Origin: DASXQK01 sp963724385
GTDB taxonomy: Bacteria > Pseudomonadota > Alphaproteobacteria > Dongiales > Dongiaceae
Direction of reading: 5' to 3'
Assembly (NCBI GenBank): GCA_963724385.1
Contig: CAVRUJ010000001.1
Span: forward strand, 186,001-250,000
DNA length: 64,000 nt
Below the pieces are notes generated by a model that saw only the letters and a program-made list of their open reading frames with translations, searched no databases and was not told the origin of the DNA. The translations under genes and the position numbers were made by a program. Positions 51,434 through 59,130 of this stretch are shown piece by piece (positions within the stretch are counted from its first letter, which is position 1; every line of letters begins with the position of its first letter).

Positions 51434-52642
51434 TCAAACAAGGGATTCATGCATGAGATATTTGCCGCTCGCGGAGCGCGGAAGATCGGTCACGCGGACC
51501 GGAAGGACCGTGAACCCGGGACTCATGAATGTGTCGACCACGGCCTGAGCGGCTTCCCGCGTGATCTCCCCATGTTCTTCCCGGGGAATGTACCGCAGTT
51601 CAACTTCGCCGAACGTCGTTTGCACGAGCTTGAACCGCCGCGCCCCGAGCTCATGCAATACGCTGGCTGGGAGCCCGGGCGAGATCTTTCGACCGTCGGG
51701 CAAGGTGAACAGATTCCGCTCGCGGCCCAGAATGCGCTCGATCGCGAGGCTCGAGCGCGGGCAGTCCCTCTGCTTCCCCAAGATGGCGTAGTCGCCGGTC
51801 TCATAGCGGATCAGCGGCATGGCGGCGTTGAACAGGGGGGTGACGACGATCCGGCCCATCTCGCCAGGTCTCGCGGCGCGCCCGTCCTCGGCGAGGATCT
51901 CGAGGAGGAGATGCCGGTCGGCCGGATGGTAGGCGCCGCATATCGGGCATTGGGCCGCTATGATGCCTGCCTCAGTGCTGCCATAGGCGTCCACGTGGCG
52001 ACAGCCGGGGACTTGTCGCACAAGTTCGTGCAGCTGCTCCGGCACCACTTCCGTAATGGTGGAAACGAGCCGCAGCGCCAATGGCTTTGACGTTTCCAGG
52101 CTGCGTTCCAGCACGCCCAGCATGACCGAAGGGAAGGTTATGACGAGGGTGGCGCTGTGGCGCTGCAGGAGATCGAACACTGCGTCGGAATCGACGCTCA
52201 CGATCGTCCACTGCCGCTGCCCGCTTGGCAGAGACTCTTCCTTCACCGTACCCAGCGGAATATGCCGTTCTTGGGCCAGAACTCTGACCGAGCGCCTGTG
52301 GTCGGCGAATCCCCAACCATTGCGCAGGCGGATCAGCTCCGATGCATTGACCTTGAAATGGCGCTCGGTCTTGCGCACGGGCATGGGCTCGCCGGTCGAG
52401 CCGGAGGTGTGCTTGTCGAAGACCTTGCCTTCCTCGGGCGGAACGAAACTGCTGAAAAAGTTCTCCGGCGCCTGCTTCACGATGCGTTTGGCCGTGACCG
52501 GTATGTCGCGGAAATCAATGGTCTGCTTCGCCCGCACGCGCCCCGCCCAATCCTGTTCGCGGTAGTAAGGCGAATGGCGGGCCGCGTGCGACAGCATGGC
52601 CGCCAGCGCCTGGCGCGGTTTCGGGGTGATCGGGTCGGCCAC
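51434..52642 (-). CDS. PaaK-like AMP-dependent acyl-CoA ligase, copy 1
   Basis: A 402-residue paralogue of the next gene from a GTG at 52642; a longer frame to 52780 is low-complexity. HTSGSTGEPMPVRK, DAYGSTEAGII, CPICGAYHP and RYETGDYA are shared, ending YLMHESLV. Both copies keep the ATP and AMP sites, so both should be active. They follow the GMC oxidoreductase genes on the same strand, so an operon is likely; the acid substrate may be the product of that oxidase. Confidence 0.85.
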   Translation of the reverse strand: MADPITPKPRQALAAMLSHAARHSPYYREQDWAGRVRAKQTIDFRDIPVTAKRIVKQAPENFFSSFVPPEEGKVFDKHTSGSTGEPMPVRKTERHFKVNASELIRLRNGWGFADHRRSVRVLAQERHIPLGTVKEESLPSGQRQWTIVSVDSDAVFDLLQRHSATLVITFPSVMLGVLERSLETSKPLALRLVSTITEVVPEQLHELVRQVPGCRHVDAYGSTEAGIIAAQCPICGAYHPADRHLLLEILAEDGRAARPGEMGRIVVTPLFNAAMPLIRYETGDYAILGKQRDCPRSSLAIERILGRERNLFTLPDGRKISPGLPASVLHELGARRFKLVQTTFGEVELRYIPREEHGEITREAAQAVVDTFMSPGFTVLPVRVTDLPRSASGKYLMHESLV

Positions 52643-52655
52643 GGGGCGGCAGTCC

Positions 52656-53078
52656 TTACGACGCCGGGGAGCGCCATATCTTGGGGCGCCGGCGCACCCT
52701 TTCCAGGGCCTTGCCGGTGGCTTCGTCCATGGCTGCAACGCCATGGCCCCGGGGCTGAGGCGGCTCGGCCCGCCAGCCATAGGCCCGCAGTACAGCGGCC
52801 GACTCGTAATAGTCGGGAAGCAGCAAAGACAGAATCGCGCGGAAAGCTTCAGGCGCCTGGCGCTCCGCAGCCTCGACCGCTGCGCGCCGCGCCTCGGCCG
52901 GCGCCGCGAGGAAGGCCGCCTCGCCTCCAGCCGCGGCCAGAACGATCCGCAGCAGTGATTCAGCCGCCGCGCCGTGCCGACCGATGTCGAGCCCAGCCGC
53001 CGTGCCGCTCGGCAGGCCCATGCCGCTCTCAGGCGGCAAGATCAAATCCAAGACCGCTTCCAGGACCTTCCGCCTCAT
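52656..53078 (-). CDS. Small subunit-like protein of a GMC dehydrogenase
   Basis: A 140-residue helical protein. The start overlaps the GMC oxidoreductase stop (ATGA). Its pattern (LDLILPPESGMGLPSG near the N-terminus, FRAILSLLLPDYYES and AAVLRAYGWRAEPPQPRGH near the C-terminus) is that of gluconate-2-dehydrogenase-subunit-3-like proteins, which pair with GMC flavoproteins. There is no signal peptide visible, so secretion, if any, would be by a Tat-bound partner. Confidence 0.72.
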   Translation of the reverse strand: MRRKVLEAVLDLILPPESGMGLPSGTAAGLDIGRHGAAAESLLRIVLAAAGGEAAFLAAPAEARRAAVEAAERQAPEAFRAILSLLLPDYYESAAVLRAYGWRAEPPQPRGHGVAAMDEATGKALERVRRRPKIWRSPAS

Positions 53079-54721
53079 GCAGCCTCCCGTGCTAGGTCGT
53101 CGGCAAGCTTGAGGGCGAGAGCGCCGATGGTCGAGCCCGGATTGACCGCGCCCACGGTGGGAAAGAGGCTCCCGTCGACGACCAGCAAATTGGCGACCGC
53201 GTGGCAGCGGCCGCTTGCATCGACGACCGATGTCGCAGGATCGCTCCCCATGCGCGCGGTGCCGAGCAGATGCCAGCCGGTGAGCGGAGCCAGCGGCAGG
53301 CGGACGATGCGCCTGGCGCCGGCCGCGCGCAGCATCTCTTCCGCCCGGTCGAGGCCGTAATCAAGGCTTTGCCGATCACGGTCGGCGAGCCGGTACTCGA
53401 CGCTGAGGCCCGGCAGGCCGTCGGCCTCGGTCCTGCTCGTGAGCACGACGCGGTTGCCGGGCGCGGGCAGGTCCTCCACCGTCACCAGGACGGCGATGGA
53501 ATGGCGGAACTCCTCGCGCAGCCGGCGCTGGGCCTCTTCGCCCCAAGGCCGCTCCAGGCGCAGCGCCTGCTGGAGCAGGTTGTTCTCCCGGGTCACCTGA
53601 AGGTGCACGCCGCGAGCGAAACCCCGGGCGAGGTCGGTCTCGTAGAATTCGTGGGAATAGATGGAACAGCCGACCGGGCCGACCGGGCCGTCCAGCTCCT
53701 CCTCGAACATGCCGCGGACATAGCCGGCCGGATGGAACATCAGGTTTCGCCCCAGCGCCGGGCTGTTGAGGCCGGAAGCCAGGAGCAGGCGCGCCGTGCC
53801 GATGCCGTTGCCGGCGACGACGACGGCCGAGGCCGGCTGGATCTGGTCGCGCCCCTCGGCGTCGCGATAGGCCACGCCCGTGGCGCGGCCGGCTTCGATG
53901 GTCACCTGCTGCACCACGGCGCCGGTGGCGAGCCTCGCGCCCCGGGCGAGAGCCCGCGGCCAATAGGTGGCGTCGACCGAGGCCTTGGCCCGGCTGACGC
54001 AGCCGATCAGACAGGGGCCGCAGTGGTTGCAGGTCGGACGCCCGTCGCGGTCTTGGCTGTTGATCGCCGCATCCACCGGCCACCAGTGCCAGCCGAGCCG
54101 GTCGAAGCCGCGGGCCGCCGTCATCCCGAGGCGCCCCAAGGCCAGCGGCGGCATGGCCCGCGGGGGCTTGGGTGGATAGGCGGGATCGCCCGCAAGCCCG
54201 CTCACCCCCATGATGGAATCGTTGAGGTCGTAGTAAGGCTCGAGATCGAAATAGCCGAAGGGCCAGTCGTCGCCGACCCCGTCCAGGCTGCGGCTGGCGA
54301 AATCGGAAGGATGCAGCCGGGGGAAATGAGCGGCCCAATTCACGGTCGAGCCCCCGACCCCATTCCACATCAGCGGCTTGAAGGCGGATTCGGAGTCGTC
54401 GATGGGATAGTCGGCGGAAGGCGAGCCTTCCTTCGCCTGGAGCCTGAGATTGGGCGAGGTCGCGAACGCCCCCAGGCCGGCGCGCTGCCAGTTCGAACCG
54501 CTGGCCGGCATGCGCGCCGTCTCCGGCCAGCCACCGCGCTCCAGGCAGAGTATCGAAAGCTTGGGGGCACGCTCGGCGAGCCGCCAGGAGAAGGCGGCAC
54601 CGGCGAATCCGGCACCCACAACCACGACATCGACCGGATCGCGCTTCACGGGTTCGGGGATCCTCTTTGCCAGGCATCTGAATGGCAGGGCCAGCGCAGC
54701 GGCATATTGCCTTATTTCCAT
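53075..54721 (-). CDS. GMC-family FAD oxidoreductase with cysteine cluster
   Basis: A 548-residue flavoprotein from the ATG at 54721. FAD motif VVVGAGFAGAAF, then the GMC signature GGSTVNWAAHFPR, NHCGPCLIGC (four cysteines, resembling the Fe-S loop of membrane-bound sugar/alcohol dehydrogenases), VVAGNGIGTARLL and the catalytic His in GWHLLGTARMGSDP. It oxidises an alcohol or sugar and passes electrons onward. It is coupled to the small subunit. The upstream 134 bases are shared with the one-carbon operon promoter. Confidence 0.92.
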   Translation of the reverse strand: MEIRQYAAALALPFRCLAKRIPEPVKRDPVDVVVVGAGFAGAAFSWRLAERAPKLSILCLERGGWPETARMPASGSNWQRAGLGAFATSPNLRLQAKEGSPSADYPIDDSESAFKPLMWNGVGGSTVNWAAHFPRLHPSDFASRSLDGVGDDWPFGYFDLEPYYDLNDSIMGVSGLAGDPAYPPKPPRAMPPLALGRLGMTAARGFDRLGWHWWPVDAAINSQDRDGRPTCNHCGPCLIGCVSRAKASVDATYWPRALARGARLATGAVVQQVTIEAGRATGVAYRDAEGRDQIQPASAVVVAGNGIGTARLLLASGLNSPALGRNLMFHPAGYVRGMFEEELDGPVGPVGCSIYSHEFYETDLARGFARGVHLQVTRENNLLQQALRLERPWGEEAQRRLREEFRHSIAVLVTVEDLPAPGNRVVLTSRTEADGLPGLSVEYRLADRDRQSLDYGLDRAEEMLRAAGARRIVRLPLAPLTGWHLLGTARMGSDPATSVVDASGRCHAVANLLVVDGSLFPTVGAVNPGSTIGALALKLADDLAREAA

Positions 54722-54773
54722 CGGCTTCGCTCGGGCATGCCGCTGTCCGGAAGGGGACCTCGGCCGTCGCAGG

Positions 54774-54792
54774 TGCGACCGCACCTGTCGCA
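54774..54792. promoter_or_regulatory. Candidate RegA/PrrA operator before the one-carbon operon
   Basis: Perfect inverted half-sites TGCGAC (54774-54779) and GTCGCA (54787-54792) with a 7-base spacer, within a tight 8 bp dyad CAGGTGCG/CGCACCTG (54770-54787). The form GCGNC-Nx-GNCGC is the consensus remembered for the redox regulator RegA/PrrA, and this window encodes RegA (31265). The site lies 64 bases before the DUF1638 start codon. Confidence 0.45.
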
Positions 54793-54855
54793 AACGGGCC
54801 AAGCGCGGTCGCGCGGGCTATGGTCGTCAGAGGGCCTGCTTCCTACATTCGCGCC

Positions 54856-55494
54856 ATGGCAAAAGCCGGTTCGACACTGCTCATCGCCTGTGGGGCTCTC
54901 GCGCGCGAAATGCTGGCCTTGAAGGCGGCCCATGGCTGGGGATCCCTCGAGGTCACCTGCCTTCCCGCGAGCTGGCACAACACGCCCCAGAAGATCCCCG
55001 AGGGCGTGCGCCGGAAGATCCGCGCCGGGCGCAAGACCCATGACCATGTGCTGGTTGCTTACGGCGACTGCGGCACCGGCGGATTGCTCGACAAGGTACT
55101 GGCGGAGGAGGGGGTGGAGCGGATCGATGGGCCCCACTGCTACCAGTTCTATGCCGGGACCAAGGATTTCGAGGCGCTGATGGATGCCGAGCCGGGCAGC
55201 TTCTTTCTGACCGACTATCTGGCCCGCCACTTCGACAGGCTGATCGTCCGGGGCCTTGGCCTGGACCGGCATCCCGAGCTGAGGGACGACTACTTCGGCA
55301 ACTACCGCAAGCTCGTCTATCTGGCCCAGACCGAGGACGCGCTGCTGAAGGCGAAGGCGAGCGAAGCGGCGGAGCGGCTCGGTCTTGCCTTCGAATACCG
55401 CCTGACGGCATATGGCGAGCTCGAGACCTTCATGGCCGAAGCCGCGAAGAAAGGGGTGCGCCGTGGCGCAGCTGATCGTCGTCTATTGGCGTGA
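54856..55494 (+). CDS. DUF1638 domain protein
   Basis: A 212-residue protein from the ATG at 54856. LLIACGALAREMLALKA, the cysteine-rich VAYGDCGTGG and HCYQFYAG, and FLTDYLARHFDRLI are characteristic of DUF1638, proteins of unknown activity found beside corrinoid methyltransferase genes. Conserved Cys, His and Asp suggest a metal or cobamide role. It is the first gene of the seven-gene one-carbon operon; the next start (GTG 55463) lies within its 3' end. Confidence 0.88.
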   Translation: MAKAGSTLLIACGALAREMLALKAAHGWGSLEVTCLPASWHNTPQKIPEGVRRKIRAGRKTHDHVLVAYGDCGTGGLLDKVLAEEGVERIDGPHCYQFYAGTKDFEALMDAEPGSFFLTDYLARHFDRLIVRGLGLDRHPELRDDYFGNYRKLVYLAQTEDALLKAKASEAAERLGLAFEYRLTAYGELETFMAEAAKKGVRRGAADRRLLA

Positions 55495-55759
55495 CATTCC
55501 GGCCCAGGTGATCGTCCGGCGCGGCCGCGAGACGGCGAAGCGCCAGCTCAACGAAAGATTCGAGAAGGCGATCGACCGTGCGGCGATGCGGGCGGGCCTG
55601 CGCGACACGGACTCCTATCTGGCCGAATGGCGCCGGGCCGACCCGGTCGCCTGCGGCGAGGATCTCGAGGCGGAGGCCACAGCGGCGGCGGAAAAGCTCG
55701 AACAGGAATACGGCGACGAGCGCTTGAAGCAGCTCGTCGCCAACGGCGGCCGTCCTTGA
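55463..55759 (+). CDS. PF13769-type ('virulence factor') small protein
   Basis: A 98-residue protein from a GTG start overlapping DUF1638 by 32 bases, with AAGGGG upstream. It has AQLIVVYWRDIPAQVIVRRGR near the start and FEKAIDRAAMRAGLRDTDSYLAEWRR. Proteins with this pattern carry the misleading 'virulence factor' name; their genes sit in methyl-THF operons and their function is unknown. Nothing here suggests virulence. Confidence 0.8.
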   Translation: MAQLIVVYWRDIPAQVIVRRGRETAKRQLNERFEKAIDRAAMRAGLRDTDSYLAEWRRADPVACGEDLEAEATAAAEKLEQEYGDERLKQLVANGGRP

Positions 55760-55775
55760 GGAGGCCGGCCGCAGC

Positions 55776-56702
55776 ATGACCCTCAAATCCCCCGGCCGGC
55801 TCGAGGCATTGCTCCTGCGCCGGACCTTCGTGATGACGGCGGAAACCTCGCCCCCGGATGCGGCCTCGGCCGAGAACGTGATCGATCGCGCCGGCTGCCT
55901 CAAGGGCCTGGCGGATGCCGTGAACGTCACCGACGGGGCAGGCGCCAGGGCCCACATGTCGGCCATCGCTTGTGCCGCTATCCTGGCCCAGCACGGCATC
56001 GAGCCGGTGCTCCAATTCACCGTGCGCGACCGGAATCGCCTCGCCCTCCAGGGCGACCTGATCGGCGCGGCGGCACTCGGCATCCCCAACATTCTTTGCC
56101 TCCATGGCGACGATCCGAAGAACGGCGACCAACCGGAGACCAAGCCGGTCTACGACATCGATAGCCGGACCCTGATGACGACGGCCCGACGCCTGCGGGA
56201 GGAAGGCACGCTCCCCTCCGGCCGGCCCGTGGCGCCCGCGCCCAGGCTCTTCATCGGCGCCGCGGATGCGCCCCAGGACCCGAAGCCCGAATGGAAGCCC
56301 GACGGGCTGAAGGCCAAGATCGAGGCGGGCGCGGATTTCGTGCAGACCCAATATTGCTTCGACCTCGCCATGCTGCGCCGATATCTGGCGCGGCTTGGCG
56401 ATCACGGGATTCTGGAAAGGCTCCACGTCATCGTCGGCATCGGGCCCGTCGCCTCGGCCAAGTCGGCCCGCTGGATGAACGAGAACCTGTTCGGCGTCAC
56501 CATCCCCGAGGCGATCATCGCCCGGCTCGAGGCCGCATCCGACCAGCGGGCCGAGGGCAGGAAGATCTGTGTCGAGCTGCTCCAGGAACTGTCAGGCATG
56601 GAGGGCGTGGCCGGCGCCCATCTGATGGCGCCGCGCCAGGAGCGGGCCATCGCTGAAGCCATCGCCGAATCCGGTCTGTTGAAGAAGCGCCAGGCGGCCT
56701 GA
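55776..56702 (+). CDS. Methylenetetrahydrofolate reductase family protein (MetF paralogue 1)
   Basis: A 308-residue TIM barrel. FVMTAETSPPDAAS, VNVTDGAGARAHMS, RDRNRLALQGDLIGAAALGI and FVQTQYCFD match the MetF core, which interconverts methylene- and methyl-THF using FAD. It lacks the usual C-terminal regulatory region, like the short bacterial form. The first of two such genes here, separated by the MetV-like gene. If the operon oxidises methyl groups, the reaction would run from methyl-THF to methylene-THF. Confidence 0.88.
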   Translation: MTLKSPGRLEALLLRRTFVMTAETSPPDAASAENVIDRAGCLKGLADAVNVTDGAGARAHMSAIACAAILAQHGIEPVLQFTVRDRNRLALQGDLIGAAALGIPNILCLHGDDPKNGDQPETKPVYDIDSRTLMTTARRLREEGTLPSGRPVAPAPRLFIGAADAPQDPKPEWKPDGLKAKIEAGADFVQTQYCFDLAMLRRYLARLGDHGILERLHVIVGIGPVASAKSARWMNENLFGVTIPEAIIARLEAASDQRAEGRKICVELLQELSGMEGVAGAHLMAPRQERAIAEAIAESGLLKKRQAA

Positions 56703-56708
56703 GGGACC

Positions 56709-57230
56709 ATGTACTCCGTCCGGCTCTCGTCGATCCGTCACGCCCGCGCCCTGGAGATGTTCTACAACGCCTTCGAGCCGGCCATGGTCCTGCTGGCGCC
56801 GTTGTTGAGGCGGGTCGGCTACGCGCGCCTCGAAAAACCGGTCGCGGCCTTCGAGCGGACCGTGAAGGGCTTCCTGTTCGATTGCCAGATGTGCGGGCAA
56901 TGCGCGCTCTCCTCGACCGGCATGTCCTGCCCGATGAACTGCCCGAAGAGCCTGCGCAACGGGCCCTGCGGCGGGGTGCGCGAGAACGGCCATTGCGAGG
57001 TCAAGCCGGAGATGAAATGCGTCTGGGTGCAGGCCTGGGAGGGCTCGCGCCGGATGCAGGCCGGCGCCAGGATCCTCGAGGTCCAGAAGCCGGTCGACAA
57101 TCGCCTGAAGGGCCGTTCCTCCTGGCTCAAGGTGGTGCGCGACAAGACCGAGCCGGCCGAAGCGCCGGGCAAAGCCGCTTCCAAGCCCGCGCCGGCCAAG
57201 CCGAAGGCCGACGCCAAGGCGCCGACATGA
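56709..57230 (+). CDS. MetV-like zinc-binding methylene-THF reductase partner
   Basis: A 173-residue protein with a cysteine-rich core: FDCQMCGQCALSSTGMSCPMNCPK, NGPCGGVR, HCEVKPEMKCVW. This is the pattern of MetV, a partner of MetF in Wood-Ljungdahl bacteria, where it helps pass electrons to the FAD. The last 40 residues are a flexible Ala/Lys/Pro-rich tail. The stop overlaps the next MetF start (ATGA). MetV in an aerobic alphaproteobacterium is characteristic of this operon type. Confidence 0.88.
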   Translation: MYSVRLSSIRHARALEMFYNAFEPAMVLLAPLLRRVGYARLEKPVAAFERTVKGFLFDCQMCGQCALSSTGMSCPMNCPKSLRNGPCGGVRENGHCEVKPEMKCVWVQAWEGSRRMQAGARILEVQKPVDNRLKGRSSWLKVVRDKTEPAEAPGKAASKPAPAKPKADAKAPT

Positions 57231-58231
57231 CCCCGCAGCCCTTCGTCGACCCGGCAAACCCGTTGCCGGCCGTCCCGGGCCACAGCTCCCGCGGCCGGCT
57301 CGAACGCGTGCTGCGCGAAGGCAAGTTCGCCGTCACTGCCGAGCTGAACCCGCCGGACTCGGCGGATCCGCAGGACGTCTACGACCGGGCGCTGGTGCTC
57401 TCGGAAGTCTGCGATGCGATCAATGCGACCGACGCCTCGGGCGCCAACGTGCATATGTCCAGCGTCGGAATTTGCAGCCTCTTAACCCGGGCGGGTTATG
57501 CCGTGGTGATGCAGATCTCCTGCCGCGACCGCAACCGCATCGCCATCCAGGGCGACGTCCTGGGCGCGGCGGCCATGGGGGTCGCCAACATCCTCTGCCT
57601 CACCGGCGACGGCGTGCAGGCGGGCGACCAGCCCGCGGCCAAGCCGGTGTTCGATCTCGACAGCACTTCGCTGCTGGAGACCATCCGCGGCATGCGCGAT
57701 CGGCGCGTATTCCTCTCGGGGCGCAAAATCACCGTGCCGCCCCAGGTCTTCCTCGGCGCCGCCGCCAACCCGTTCTCGCCGCCCTACGACTACCGGCCCC
57801 TGCATCTGGCCAAGAAGGTCGCCGCCGGCGCCCAGTTCATCCAGACCCAATACTGCTACGACATGCCGCTGCTGGAGCGATTCATGGCCAAGGTGCGCGA
57901 ACAGGGCCTGCACGAGAAGTGCTTCATCCTGGTGGGCGTGGGGCCGCTGGCCTCGGCCCGAGGTGCCCGCTGGATGCGGGCCAATGTTCCCGGCATCCAT
58001 GTGCCCGATCCGGTCATCGCCCGGCTCGAGGGCGCCAAGGACCAGAAGCTCGAGGGCAAGAAGATCTGCATCGAGCTGATCCAGCAGCTGCGCGAGATTC
58101 CGGGCATCGCCGGCATTCACGTGATGGCCTACCGCCAGGAAGAACTCGTCTCGGAAATCATCATCGCATCCGGCATCATGAGTAACCGCACGCCGCGGCG
58201 TTCGGCCAGAGAAAGGACCAGCCTGACATGA
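57227..58231 (+). CDS. Methylenetetrahydrofolate reductase family protein (MetF paralogue 2)
   Basis: A 334-residue MetF-like barrel with FAVTAELNPPDSADP, INATDASGANVHMSSVG, RDRNRIAIQGDVLGAAAMG and FIQTQYCYD. It aligns closely with paralogue 1 but is not the same: a longer N-terminus and an Ala/Asn-rich loop differ. Translationally coupled to MetV and followed by the methyltransferase (ATGA overlap). Likely the catalytic MetF partner of MetV. Confidence 0.88.
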   Translation: MTPQPFVDPANPLPAVPGHSSRGRLERVLREGKFAVTAELNPPDSADPQDVYDRALVLSEVCDAINATDASGANVHMSSVGICSLLTRAGYAVVMQISCRDRNRIAIQGDVLGAAAMGVANILCLTGDGVQAGDQPAAKPVFDLDSTSLLETIRGMRDRRVFLSGRKITVPPQVFLGAAANPFSPPYDYRPLHLAKKVAAGAQFIQTQYCYDMPLLERFMAKVREQGLHEKCFILVGVGPLASARGARWMRANVPGIHVPDPVIARLEGAKDQKLEGKKICIELIQQLREIPGIAGIHVMAYRQEELVSEIIIASGIMSNRTPRRSARERTSLT

Positions 58232-59130
58232 CCGACACCGTCATCTCCTCGGCGACCAAGGAGGTCGTCATCGGCTTCGAGCGGCCGTTCTGCCTGATCG
58301 GCGAACGGATCAACCCGACGGGCCGCAAGCTGCTGGCCGCCGAGATGGCGGCCGGCGACTTCAGCCGGGTCAAGGCCGACGCCATCGCCCAGGTCGAGGC
58401 CGGCGCCCATATGCTGGACGTGAACGCCGGAATCCCCATGGCCGACGAGCCGCGCATCCTGGCCGATACGATCGAGCTGGTGCAGTCGCTGACCGACGTG
58501 CCGCTGTCGATCGATTCTTCCATCGTCGCGGCGCTCGAAGCGGGTCTCAAGGCCTACAAGGGCAAGGCGCTGCTCAACTCGGTCACCGGCGAGGAGGAGC
58601 GGCTGGAAGCCGTGCTGCCGCTGGTGAAGAAATACGGCGCCGCCGTGGTCGCCATCTCCAACGACGAGACCGGCATTTCCGAAGATCCCGACGTGCGCTT
58701 CCAGGTGGCCAAGAAGATCGTCGAGCGCGCCGCCGATTTCGGCATCCCCCATTCGGACATCGTGGTCGACCCGCTGGTCATGCCGGTGGGCGCCTTGAAC
58801 CAGGCCGGGCGCAGCGTGTTCCATCTGATCCGGCGCTTGCGCGAGGAGCTGAAGGTCAACACGACCTGCGGGGCTTCCAATTTCAGCTTCGGGCTTCCCA
58901 ACCGGCACGGCCTCAATGCCTCCTTCCTCTCGATGCTGATCGGCGCCGGCATGACCTCGGCCATCACCAATCCCCTCCACCCCGAGGAGGTCACGGCGAT
59001 CATGGGCGCGGATGTGGCCATGGGCCATGACGAGAACTGCATGCGCTGGATCCAGAAGTTCCGCGAGCCGGTGACCGAAGGCCAGGAAGGTGCACGTGGC
59101 CGACGGGAAGGCAGGCGCCGGCGTGCCTGA
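58228..59130 (+). CDS. Methyltetrahydrofolate:corrinoid methyltransferase (pterin-binding, AcsE/MtgA-like)
   Basis: A 300-residue TIM barrel of the dihydropteroate-synthase fold. LIGERINPTGRK (pterin loop), AHMLDVNAGIPMADE, PLSIDSS, ALLNSVTGEE and TCGASNFSFGLPNRH are the signature of enzymes that move a methyl between a corrinoid protein and tetrahydrofolate. It overlaps the downstream activator start by some 35 bases; its own last 15 residues are Arg/Gly-rich. Together with the corrinoid protein (41125) it forms the second half of a corrinoid methyltransferase system. Confidence 0.92.
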   Translation: MTDTVISSATKEVVIGFERPFCLIGERINPTGRKLLAAEMAAGDFSRVKADAIAQVEAGAHMLDVNAGIPMADEPRILADTIELVQSLTDVPLSIDSSIVAALEAGLKAYKGKALLNSVTGEEERLEAVLPLVKKYGAAVVAISNDETGISEDPDVRFQVAKKIVERAADFGIPHSDIVVDPLVMPVGALNQAGRSVFHLIRRLREELKVNTTCGASNFSFGLPNRHGLNASFLSMLIGAGMTSAITNPLHPEEVTAIMGADVAMGHDENCMRWIQKFREPVTEGQEGARGRREGRRRRA

